Positions 16,223-23,879 of a DNA stretch of 44,129 nucleotides are shown here, piece by piece. Position numbers and translations under genes: made by a program. The DNA comes from a bacterium (lineage in GTDB: Bacteria > Acidobacteriota > Thermoanaerobaculia > Multivoradales > JAHEKO01). The DNA lies in contig JAAENP010000196.1 of assembly GCA_024224155.1 (NCBI GenBank), positions 1-44,129 of the forward strand, given 5' to 3'. Each line of letters starts with the position of its first letter. The stretch's first letter is position 1. Below the pieces are notes generated by a model, which saw only the letters and a program-made list of their open reading frames with translations, did not search any database and was not told the origin of the DNA.

Positions 16223-17494
16223 CTATTCCTGAACCCGGCCGCGGCCCAGCTCCTCGTGAGCTCTCGCCAGGTCGCTGGAGGTAAAGGCCGCCAGAAGCGA
16301 AAGCTCGCCCGCCAGAACAGTTGCCCCCAGGATCTCCGCCAGCCGCATCACCGCGGCGCCCTTCGCGTCTGACCGTGCGCTGACTCCGAGCAGGGCCAGC
16401 GCTTCCGCCTGGGTGTCGAGCGCCGTCCCACCTCCGACGGCACCTAGCGGCAGGTCCGGCATGTAGATCGAAGCGATCACTCCGCCCTCGGCGCGCGCTT
16501 CGACCGTGGTCACACCCATCGAGCCCTCGACCACTTGAGCCACGTCCTGTCCGGTCGCAATGAAGAACGCCGCCAGAATATTGGCGAAGTGGGCGTTGTA
16601 GCCCATCGAGCCCGCGGCTATCGAGCCCAGGAGATTCTTGCGATACTGGACTTCGACCAAGTCCCGGGCCGACGTCTTGAGATAGCGCTCGAGAACATCA
16701 TCATCGAGCCCAACCTCGGCCCAGACACGCTTGCCTCGACCCTCGAGGAAGTTGATCGCCGATGGCTTCTTGTCGACACAGAAGTTCCCCGAGAGTGCCA
16801 GGCAGGGCAAGCCGGTCTCAGGCTCGATGAGCTCCCGAATCACCCGATCACAGGCGACCGTTGCCATGTTCATTCCCATTGCATCGCCGGTAGCGAAGCG
16901 AAAGCGCAGATAGATCGAGCTGCCGAATACCTGAGAGCGGATATCCAACAGCTCGAGATGGTTGCTGGTGGCTTCCGTGACCTCGCGTATGCGGTCTTGG
17001 TTCTCATCAACCCAGTCGAGGAACCTACGGGTCGCGTCGATACCGTCGGATCTGAATACCGGAGCTCGGGTCATGCCCACGTCCTCGACGCGTACGACCG
17101 CACCCCCAGCCTCACGAATCGCTCGGCAGCCGCGGTTCGTGCTGGCGATGAGCGCGCCCTCGGTCGTAGCCAGCGGTATGTAGAGCTCTTCGTCCGGCGA
17201 TACGTAGCGACCGCTGACCGATAGGGGACCGGTGATCCCGACCGGAACCTGTGCGGCACCGATGAAGTTCTCACAATGGCGGCTGGCGGCCCGAGCCGCG
17301 TCGAGCGCATAGTCGCCGGTTCGCGCGAGCGAGACGCCGCGTTCCTCCTCGAGCGCTCTGCGGCGAATGCGCGCCGCATGTCGTGCCGGCAGATCGGCGG
17401 GTAGCTCATGTAGCTGCCGCTTGCCGGAAACCAGCTCGCTCACGAGCCGTTCGGTGACTCTCTGGTCTTCGTCGCTGCGTTCAGATTCACTCAT
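16223..17494 (-). CDS. mvaA: Hydroxymethylglutaryl-CoA reductase, class I-like
   Basis: A 423-residue HMG-CoA reductase that converts HMG-CoA to mevalonate with NAD(P)H, the committed step of the mevalonate pathway. Catalytic residues are visible: Glu112 in TTEGAL, Lys242 in CVDKKPSAINF, Asp317 in GQDVAQ and His413 in ARAHEELG. ENFIGAAQVPVGITGP and GDAMGMNMATVACD are strongly conserved. The DKKPSAIN and ENFIG patterns place it with class I enzymes, the soluble archaeal type without the membrane domain. Length is right for that group. It starts 6 bp after the IPP isomerase stop. Thiolase and HMG-CoA synthase are not in the window. Confidence 0.96.
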   Translation of the reverse strand: MSESERSDEDQRVTERLVSELVSGKRQLHELPADLPARHAARIRRRALEEERGVSLARTGDYALDAARAASRHCENFIGAAQVPVGITGPLSVSGRYVSPDEELYIPLATTEGALIASTNRGCRAIREAGGAVVRVEDVGMTRAPVFRSDGIDATRRFLDWVDENQDRIREVTEATSNHLELLDIRSQVFGSSIYLRFRFATGDAMGMNMATVACDRVIRELIEPETGLPCLALSGNFCVDKKPSAINFLEGRGKRVWAEVGLDDDVLERYLKTSARDLVEVQYRKNLLGSIAAGSMGYNAHFANILAAFFIATGQDVAQVVEGSMGVTTVEARAEGGVIASIYMPDLPLGAVGGGTALDTQAEALALLGVSARSDAKGAAVMRLAEILGATVLAGELSLLAAFTSSDLARAHEELGRGRVQE

Positions 17495-17500
17495 TGCGAG

Positions 17501-18547
17501 CTACTCCGTCGCTCCGCGTCCCGCGCCGATCGAGTGGAGCCTCGTGTGCTGAAGGGCGGCCACCGAAGCCGCACCGACGCAAAACATCGCGATCCTGAGC
17601 TCGCGCACCACCCGCGCCGCGCTTTCGGCGGCCTTCTCGGAGGACTCGTTCGCGCTCTCGAGGAACACTTGTGCCATCCCCACGATGTCGGCACCCAGGG
17701 CGATCGCCTTAGCTGCGTCGAGGCCGTTGCGCACCCCTCCGCTGCCAATGATCGTAAGCCCACCAAGACCCCGGAGCTCCCTAATGGACCGCGGCGTCGC
17801 TACGCCCCAGCCGGCGAAGATCTCGCCCAGCTCGGCATCGTTGGCGCGGCTGGCTTCGATACGCGCCCAGCTGGTACCACCGAGACCGGCCGTATCGAGG
17901 ATCTCCACCCCGGCTTCCTTGAGCCGGCGAGCCGTCTCTATCGACAGACCACAGCCGATCTCCTTGACCAGCACCGGAACCTCCAGCTCCTCCGCGATGC
18001 GTCCGATCTTCTCGATCAGACCGGAAAAATCCGTCTGGCCCTCGGGCTGTATCGCCTCCTGCAGCGGATTCAAGTGAAGCACCAGGGCGTCGGCTTCGAT
18101 CATCTCGACCGCGCGTCGGCACTCATCCAGACCGAAGCCGTAGTTGAGCTGAACTGCTCCCAGGTTGGCGAGAATGGGAACATCCGGTGCCGAGGATCGA
18201 ATCTGAAAGCTCTCTGCTTGAGCGGGGTCCTCGATCGCCTTGCGCTGCGAGCCGACACCGATCGCAATGCCGACCTCTTGCGCTGCAGCCGCGAGGTTGC
18301 GGTTGATCCGCGCGGCCTGGCCGGTGCCTCCGGTCATGCAGGAAATGAGAAGCGGCGCCTTGAGCGAATAGCCGAGGAACCGGACCGAAAGATCGATATC
18401 GGCCATGTTGATTTCCGGCAGCGCCAGATGGTCGAAGTAGTACCGATCGAAGAAGTGCGCCGATAGCTGCATCCGATCTTCCAGCGCAAGATCGATGTGC
18501 TCGGCTTTGCGGTCGCGCTCGAGAGCCTTGGCGGAGGACACGTTCAA
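17501..18547 (-). CDS. fni: Type 2 isopentenyl-diphosphate delta-isomerase
   Basis: A 348-residue FMN- and NADPH-dependent isomerase interconverting IPP and DMAPP. It shows RKAEHIDLALE near the N-terminus, LISCMTGGTGQAARINRNLA, GVGSQRKAI, HLNPLQEAIQPEGQTDF, VKEIGCGLS and GGTSWARIEASR. GSGGVRNGLDAAKAIALGAD closes the TIM barrel. These are the FMN-binding and active-site segments of Fni. Its start overlaps the prenyl synthase stop as ATGA (18544-18547), and HMG-CoA reductase follows after 6 bp. It is the only isomerase in the block. That is consistent with a mevalonate route, in which IPP alone is produced and DMAPP must be made from it. Confidence 0.97.
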   Translation of the reverse strand: MNVSSAKALERDRKAEHIDLALEDRMQLSAHFFDRYYFDHLALPEINMADIDLSVRFLGYSLKAPLLISCMTGGTGQAARINRNLAAAAQEVGIAIGVGSQRKAIEDPAQAESFQIRSSAPDVPILANLGAVQLNYGFGLDECRRAVEMIEADALVLHLNPLQEAIQPEGQTDFSGLIEKIGRIAEELEVPVLVKEIGCGLSIETARRLKEAGVEILDTAGLGGTSWARIEASRANDAELGEIFAGWGVATPRSIRELRGLGGLTIIGSGGVRNGLDAAKAIALGADIVGMAQVFLESANESSEKAAESAARVVRELRIAMFCVGAASVAALQHTRLHSIGAGRGATE

Positions 18548-19635
18548 TGCTCCCGGTCTCTGAGGAAAGCGATGAGGCCGGCGAAGAAGGTTTCCGCGCC
18601 CGCGGTCAAATCGACGCCTTTCAGTGCCACGGCCGCCCGCTCGAGTCGACTCTCGATCATCCGCTCGATCTCCGCGCGAGCTCCCGACGCCTCGACCACC
18701 TCTCGCGCCGCCGTCAACTGAGGCTCCGTTACGCCACGGTTCCCCAAAGCGGCTTCGAGCAGATCACGTCCCTGGTCGTCCGAGCGCTCGAGCGCCTGCT
18801 GAACGAGCACCGTGAACTTGCCCTCGGCGATGTCAGAGTCCACCGACTTGCCGACGGTGTCACTCGCTCCAAAGACGCCAAGCAGATCGTCTTTGAGCTG
18901 AAAAGCCTCGCCCAGAGCCTTGCCGTAGTTCGCCAGCCCCTCGAGCGTCTGCCCGGACGCGCCCGCCGCCAGCGCGCCGAGTGCGATCGGCCGCTCGACG
19001 CTGTAGCGGCCGCTCTTGAGCCGGAGTACCTTGAGCAAGTCCTCCTTGCTCAGGCTCTCTCGATAGGGAGCGGTCATCTCCAGATACTGGCCCAGGACAA
19101 CCTCCTGGCACATCGCCGTAAAGCAAGCCGACAGTTCGGGTCTGACCACGTGGGCTTGGGCCTCCAGGAATAGCTCGACAGCGCAGGAATGGGCCAGATC
19201 GCCAAGCAGGATGGCCACGGACTCGCCGTGGTGTTGTGAGTCCCCTACCCAGCGTTTTCCCCGATGATCGGCCTCGAACAGGATGTGCGCGGTCGGCCGG
19301 CCACGCCGCACATCGGCGCTGTCCATGATGTCGTCGTGAATCAACAAGTAGGTGTGGAGTAGCTCCGTTGACATCGCCAGTGGCAGGACCACCTCCCTGT
19401 CGACGCCGCCGCAGCCCTCGTAGGCAAAGAAGACGAGCGCCGGTCTCAGCCTCTTGCCTCCGCGTGCGACGAACTCGCGGAGCCGCGAGGTGAGCTCCGC
19501 CACTCCCGACGCCTCAACGAGGTAGTTCTTTTCTTTCCGATCGAGCCAGGCGAGGAGCTCCGGCTCGACCAGCTCCTGAAAACGGGTCAAGGATCCGCTT
19601 TGGGCGGTCGAAGAGGGTTTGAGCAGAGTCGTCAT
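18544..19635 (-). CDS. Prenyl diphosphate synthase (FPP/GGPP type)
   Basis: A 363-residue trans-prenyltransferase condensing IPP with allylic diphosphates. The first Asp-rich motif is DDIMD at residues 101-105, without the two-residue insertion of bacterial type II FPP synthases. The second is DDLLG near 249-253. GGKRLRPAL near residue 60 binds IPP. Tyr96, five residues before the first motif, is an aromatic at the position that often sets chain length in archaeal-type enzymes. This suggests a C15 or C20 product. The squalene synthase and cyclase in the same block favour farnesyl diphosphate. It follows the phosphatase-like gene after 72 bp and overlaps fni by 4 bp. Product length is not decidable from sequence. 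Confidence 0.93.
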   Translation of the reverse strand: MTTLLKPSSTAQSGSLTRFQELVEPELLAWLDRKEKNYLVEASGVAELTSRLREFVARGGKRLRPALVFFAYEGCGGVDREVVLPLAMSTELLHTYLLIHDDIMDSADVRRGRPTAHILFEADHRGKRWVGDSQHHGESVAILLGDLAHSCAVELFLEAQAHVVRPELSACFTAMCQEVVLGQYLEMTAPYRESLSKEDLLKVLRLKSGRYSVERPIALGALAAGASGQTLEGLANYGKALGEAFQLKDDLLGVFGASDTVGKSVDSDIAEGKFTVLVQQALERSDDQGRDLLEAALGNRGVTEPQLTAAREVVEASGARAEIERMIESRLERAAVALKGVDLTAGAETFFAGLIAFLRDREH

Positions 19636-19707
19636 GTCACGATCGGTTTGCGAAGCGGCTGGAATCCGTCATCTTATCGAGTGTCGAGCGGTCGGGAGCG
19701 CACGGCC

Positions 19708-21153
19708 TCACTCCGAGTTCCCTTGGGCGAGCTTCGGGACCTGAGAAGCGCCGCGCGCGACCCGAAGCTCAGGACTGGAAAGCAGCGGGCGCAGAGCTGT
19801 GGAGAGACTGATTCCGCTTCGAGAGGTGCGGCCGGGCACGTCGGTAAGCAGAAAGCCCGCCGTTGCCTCCCAATGCAGGGCGCCATGGGTCCAACGCAGC
19901 TTCCCGCCAGCCAGACGCGCGGCTCTCTCGGTCTTCCTGGCGCCATACATGTAGCCGGGATCCGCCGAACAGATGACTGTAGCCGGGTTCTCCACCAGCT
20001 CGAAGCCGCGTGCGATGCGACGGAGCGCGTCGGGGTAGAACTCGTCTTTTGTCGCCTCGAACCACTCGGAATCCGAGAACCAGCCCGGCTCGCCGGATTC
20101 GCCTGTGACGGCTCGAAGCCGAGCCGTCACACTCCGGTAGCCGAGAGGATCTCCCGTCCGCGGAAGATAGGCCCACTCACGGCCGCGGTTGCCGATAGTC
20201 GCCAAACCACTCGCCGACACGACCCACAACTCCCCTGCCGCCCTGTAGGCGCAGAGCCCCACCCCCTCGACCGAGGTCAGGACTTCCGCCAGGCGTGGCG
20301 CGCTCTCGTCATGAGCATAGACTTCGAGGCTCGAGACCAGGCCGTAGGGCGTCAACGCCACATCATTCCTGGTTCGCAAGCGCTTGACTCGCCTGAGACC
20401 GACCCTCTGGAAGCGCTTCAAGATTCCCGGGAGGACATTCTTCAAGGGTTCGCCGCCCGCGATTCCATGATCGGAAAACACCACGACTCGAAACTTTTCG
20501 CCCGCGGCGCGCGCGGCTTGAATTGCCAGCCCCAGGTTTCGAAACATCTTGTCGAGAGACGAGGGCCCGCGCAGATGAGCGGCCGTGTCCGTGGTCTCTA
20601 TGTAGGCGAAGAAGTCCTGCCGATCCGAGGCAAGAAACGCATCCAGAGCGCGCAACACCCTGCGCTCGCTCGCTACGACGGGCCGCAGGCTGGCGACGGC
20701 GCTCCGGGCCACGCCTTTCTTGCTCCATTCAAAGAAACGCCGCCAGGGAAAGTCGATCCGGAAGTAGCTGATCGCCCCGCCACCTCGGATCGTCTCTTCT
20801 TCCCAATCAAAGAACCGTGCTTCGTACCCCGGCGAGATCTCCAGTCCCAGCGAACCCAGCGCCGCTCCCAGAGCCACGGTCGTCGTCGAGGGAAAGGTGC
20901 TGATCAAAGGCGCCGGGGGACCCAGCTCATCGAACAGCTCCGGCGCGCCTCCATCCCTATAGAGCGCGTCAACGGCACCGTACGGCACCGCATCCACGAG
21001 GAGGAAGAAGGTCCTCTCGGTCGCGCCCCCCTCATTCGACGCACCGAGTCCGGCTCCAGCGAACAGCAGGCCGGAAGCGGCCACCGCGACTGCCCACCCG
21101 AAGCGACTCAATCGAGAATCGTAATCAGTGCCTGCTCGAGCCTCTCGGCGCAC
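19708..21153 (-). CDS. Exported alkaline-phosphatase-superfamily protein in the hopanoid cluster
   Basis: A protein of up to 481 residues in the alkaline phosphatase/nucleotide pyrophosphatase superfamily. An N-terminal hydrophobic segment (WAVAVAASGLLFAGAGLGA) is a signal peptide or anchor, so the enzyme acts outside the cytoplasmic membrane. Metal and nucleophile motifs appear in order: LLVDAVPYG (Asp), STFPSTTTVAL (candidate Thr nucleophile), ETTDTAAHLRG (Asp, His), VVFSDHG (Asp-His) and WTHGALHW (His). The ATG at 21153 overlaps hpnG by 46 bp. A TTG at 21111 overlapping the hpnG stop (TTGA) would give a shorter, more typical signal peptide. Its place between hpnG and the prenyl synthase suggests a lipid phosphatase role. 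The substrate is unknown. Confidence 0.8.
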   Translation of the reverse strand: MRREARAGTDYDSRLSRFGWAVAVAASGLLFAGAGLGASNEGGATERTFFLLVDAVPYGAVDALYRDGGAPELFDELGPPAPLISTFPSTTTVALGAALGSLGLEISPGYEARFFDWEEETIRGGGAISYFRIDFPWRRFFEWSKKGVARSAVASLRPVVASERRVLRALDAFLASDRQDFFAYIETTDTAAHLRGPSSLDKMFRNLGLAIQAARAAGEKFRVVVFSDHGIAGGEPLKNVLPGILKRFQRVGLRRVKRLRTRNDVALTPYGLVSSLEVYAHDESAPRLAEVLTSVEGVGLCAYRAAGELWVVSASGLATIGNRGREWAYLPRTGDPLGYRSVTARLRAVTGESGEPGWFSDSEWFEATKDEFYPDALRRIARGFELVENPATVICSADPGYMYGARKTERAARLAGGKLRWTHGALHWEATAGFLLTDVPGRTSRSGISLSTALRPLLSSPELRVARGASQVPKLAQGNSE

Positions 21154-21890
21154 AATCTCACTCTATCGCTTAGATTCAACAATCCACGGATAGCCGCCGG
21201 ACGCCTCAGGACGCCTCCGATGACCCGGGCTTTCGAGAGCGAGCCGTCGGACCGCAGTGCCTGGTTGAAATCAAGCGGCAGGTCCTCGGAGGCCGTATCG
21301 CTGATGGCGCGCACGACCACGAACGGAATACCGGCCGCGCACGCGGCCGAGACCCATTCCCAGCTTTCCATGTCGGTCGCCGCGGTCCCATTCCCCAAGA
21401 CATGACGCTGGGCCAGCTCGTGCTTGCGAACCGCCGTCGAAGCGACTCGGTGGCTACTCACCAGGGTCCCCCGCTCGGACCTCGGCAGCCCCGCTGCACG
21501 CTCGAACCAAGGCGAGCCGGGAACCGCAATCACCGCGGCCTCCGGGACGCCGCCGTTCGCTCCCGACTCATCGTCCAGCAAGACCCTCTCCGCGACCACC
21601 AGATCGCCCGGGGTCAAACCGGCCGAGATCGCTCCCGCTGTGCCAAGGAAGACGATGGCCCTCGGCGACGCCTCGGCGACCAATTCGGAGACACCATTGC
21701 GGGCATTGGTGAGGCCGACTCCGGTACAGACCACTTCAACGAGATGGCCCGAGACCCGACCCCGCCATCGCCGAGAACCCTGGACGGCCGGTTCGAGCCC
21801 ATGGTTTCTGACCAGAGGCCGAACCTCCTCCGGAAGCGCGCTGACAACCGCGATCCACCGATCCCGTTTGTGGTGCCTAGACGTATCCAT
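21108..21890 (-). CDS. hpnG: Hopanoid-associated nucleoside phosphorylase HpnG
   Basis: A 260-residue protein of the purine nucleoside phosphorylase/MTA nucleosidase fold, matching HpnG, which removes adenine from adenosylhopane. It has VVSALPEEVRPLV at the N-terminus, VVCTGVGLTNA, IVFLGTAGAISAGLTPGDLVVA (phosphate or ribose site) and ATDMESWEWVSAACAAGIPFVVVRAISD, which contains the purine-site Met-Glu pair. SDTASEDLPLDFN follows, with the Asp that usually protonates the base. The gene overlaps hpnA by 14 bp. Context with shc, hpnH and hpnA makes HpnG far more likely than a general nucleosidase. Whether it yields phosphoribohopane or ribosylhopane cannot be told here. Confidence 0.92.
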   Translation of the reverse strand: MDTSRHHKRDRWIAVVSALPEEVRPLVRNHGLEPAVQGSRRWRGRVSGHLVEVVCTGVGLTNARNGVSELVAEASPRAIVFLGTAGAISAGLTPGDLVVAERVLLDDESGANGGVPEAAVIAVPGSPWFERAAGLPRSERGTLVSSHRVASTAVRKHELAQRHVLGNGTAATDMESWEWVSAACAAGIPFVVVRAISDTASEDLPLDFNQALRSDGSLSKARVIGGVLRRPAAIRGLLNLSDRVRLCAERLEQALITILD

Positions 21891-22860
21891 GTTCCCGAAA
21901 CCAGCCTACCGCTCGGGCCAGGGCCTCGCGCACGGGAGTCTGCCTGAAGCCCAACTCGGCGACGGCCTTGCCGGAGTCGAAGAACATCTTGTGCCGTGCC
22001 AGCCGGGCAGCTTCGAGGGCGACCCGCGGCTCACCGCCGAGCAATCGCGCGCGCGCCGTATCCAAGGCGGCGAAGACAATTGGCACCACATGCGGCAACT
22101 TGACCTTGGGTGGCTCGAGTCCGGTCAGATCGGCCAGGATCCCGAAAATCTCTTGAAGAGAGAGATTCGCATGGCCCAGAATGTACTTCTCGCCCACACG
22201 TCCTCTCTCGGCCGCAAGAACATGGCCCTCGGCCACGTCCCGTACGTCCACGAGATTGAGTCCGGTCTCGACATAGGCCGGAGTTTTTCGGCGCAGAAAG
22301 TCGACGATGATCCGGCCCGTGGGAGTCGGCTTGAGATCCCCTTCGCCGACCGGGGTAGAGGGGTTCACGATGACCACCGGAAGACCGCTTCGAAACGACT
22401 CCTCGGCGACTCGCTCCGCCAGAAACTTCGACCTCTTGTAGTGGCCGACCATGTCGTCGAGAGTGACCGGCGTTTCTTCATCGGCAGGCGTACCTTCCGT
22501 GCGCAGACCCAAGGCACCAACCGAGCTCGTGTAGACCACCCGCTCGACCCCAGATCGGAGAGCTTCCTCGAACAGGCTCTTCGTTCCATCGACATTGATC
22601 CGATACATCTCGCGCGGCTCGCGCGCAAAAAATCGATAGTCGGCGGCGCAATGGTAGAGCTCGACGCAGCCCTCGAGTGCCCCCCGGTAGGAGTCCGGGT
22701 CCGTCAGGTCGCCCTCGATCGTCGCTGCGCCGCTCGCCGCCAGATTCCGCCGATCGCTGGAGCGCCTGACAAGACAGACGACTTCCCGGCCTCGAGCCTC
22801 CAGGGCCCGCAAGACATGCCCCCCGACGAACCCGGAGGCGCCGGTGAGAAAGGCCTTCAC
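21877..22860 (-). CDS. hpnA: Hopanoid-associated sugar epimerase HpnA
   Basis: A 327-residue extended short-chain dehydrogenase of the HpnA family, NAD-dependent and found in hopanoid clusters. The exact reaction is unsettled in the literature I know. The Rossmann motif is FLTGASGFVGGHV at residues 4-16. TSSVGALG holds the catalytic Ser or Thr, and HYKRSKFLAE gives the YxxxK pair. NPSTPVGEGDLKPTPTG and NLVDVRDVAEGHVLA are typical of HpnA. It begins 13 bp after the hpnH stop and overlaps hpnG. The length is normal for the family. A relation to dihydroflavonol reductase-like enzymes explains possible alternative naming. Confidence 0.93.
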   Translation of the reverse strand: MKAFLTGASGFVGGHVLRALEARGREVVCLVRRSSDRRNLAASGAATIEGDLTDPDSYRGALEGCVELYHCAADYRFFAREPREMYRINVDGTKSLFEEALRSGVERVVYTSSVGALGLRTEGTPADEETPVTLDDMVGHYKRSKFLAERVAEESFRSGLPVVIVNPSTPVGEGDLKPTPTGRIIVDFLRRKTPAYVETGLNLVDVRDVAEGHVLAAERGRVGEKYILGHANLSLQEIFGILADLTGLEPPKVKLPHVVPIVFAALDTARARLLGGEPRVALEAARLARHKMFFDSGKAVAELGFRQTPVREALARAVGWFREHGYV

Positions 22861-22873
22861 AGGGTGTGTCCCC

Positions 22874-23875
22874 CTAGCCCAGAACGTTCCAGGCAGCCAT
22901 CCGAGCCAGATCGACCGGTCTCTTCGGCAGCTCCTTCACCACTGAGGCCTCGAAGCCCGAGTGCATCGCGCAGTTCTGGCACAGGCTGTCTTGCCGCGAC
23001 TCCCAGTAGTCCCAGTCCGTGCCGGACCAGAACTCATCCCAGGTCTCGTAGTATTTCTTGCCGATGAGATAGCAGGGCCCCTTCCACCCCAGTGGGGTAA
23101 AGGTAACCGTGCTCCATGGCGAGCAGTCGTAATCGCGCAGTCCGGCGGCGAACTCGAGAAACATCGGACTCGAGTGCAGCCGGTACGTCTTGGAAAGCTC
23201 GAGCACTCGCTTGAACTTGTTTTCCGTATCCTTGCGGGTCATGAAGATATCGCTTTCGACCGACTCATATTGATAGCCAGGCGAGACCATCATGCCGTCG
23301 ATGCCGATCGATTCCAGCAGCCGACAGACTTCCTCGACCTCCTCGATCTGGGTCTCCTTGAAGATCGTGGTGTTGGTCACCACGTGGTACCCCAGGCTCT
23401 TCGACTTCTTGATCATCTCGATGGCCTTGTCGAAGACTCCTTCTCGCGCGCAAACGTAGTCGTGGGTCTCCCGCATGCCGTCCAGGTGAACGTTGATCGA
23501 TAGGCGCTTGTGGGGCTCGATCTTGCCGAAGACCGTGTCCTCCATCAGCAGGGCATTGGTGCAAAGGTAGATATGGCGCCGCCGAGCGATGATGCCCGCG
23601 ATTAATTCCGGCAGCTCCGGGTACACCGTCGGCTCTCCGCCGCAGATCGAGACGGCCGGTGCTCCGCACTGGTCCGAAGCCTCGAGACACCGCTCGACCG
23701 GCAACCGGTCCTTGAGCTTGCCGGTGTGCCGCTCGGTGGCGCAACCGAGGCAGGCCAGGTTGCAGGTATAGAGCGGTTCGAGCATGAGCACGAACGGATA
23801 GCGGCGGTTCCGACGCCAGGCTTGGCGCACCTGGTGCCGGATCATGTCGGTGGTGATGTGAACAGGGAACCTCAT
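22874..23875 (-). CDS. hpnH: Adenosyl-hopene transferase HpnH (radical SAM)
   Basis: A 333-residue radical SAM enzyme that adds a 5'-deoxyadenosyl group to hopene, making adenosylhopane. The cluster motif CNLACLGC gives Cys38, Cys42 and Cys45 in the CxxxCxxC spacing. It is followed by SICGGEPTVYPEL, the GGEP motif that contacts SAM. HLDGMRETHD, TNTTIFKET and the C-terminal SPWSTVTFTPLGWKGPCYL and CQNCAMHSGFEA segments are distinctive of HpnH. The ATG at 23875 was chosen because homology begins there (MRFPVHITTDMIRHQ). It lies 4 bp after the cyclase stop. The open frame continues upstream but is antisense-like and overlaps shc. Confidence 0.96.
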   Translation of the reverse strand: MRFPVHITTDMIRHQVRQAWRRNRRYPFVLMLEPLYTCNLACLGCATERHTGKLKDRLPVERCLEASDQCGAPAVSICGGEPTVYPELPELIAGIIARRRHIYLCTNALLMEDTVFGKIEPHKRLSINVHLDGMRETHDYVCAREGVFDKAIEMIKKSKSLGYHVVTNTTIFKETQIEEVEEVCRLLESIGIDGMMVSPGYQYESVESDIFMTRKDTENKFKRVLELSKTYRLHSSPMFLEFAAGLRDYDCSPWSTVTFTPLGWKGPCYLIGKKYYETWDEFWSGTDWDYWESRQDSLCQNCAMHSGFEASVVKELPKRPVDLARMAAWNVLG

Positions 23876-23879
23876 ACTG

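Noticed and set aside
19600-23067. Two long plus-strand open frames of about 600 and 550 codons opposite the hop genes
   Set aside because: They are exact antisense of well-conserved genes. High third-position GC removes stop codons on the opposite strand. No recognisable domain.
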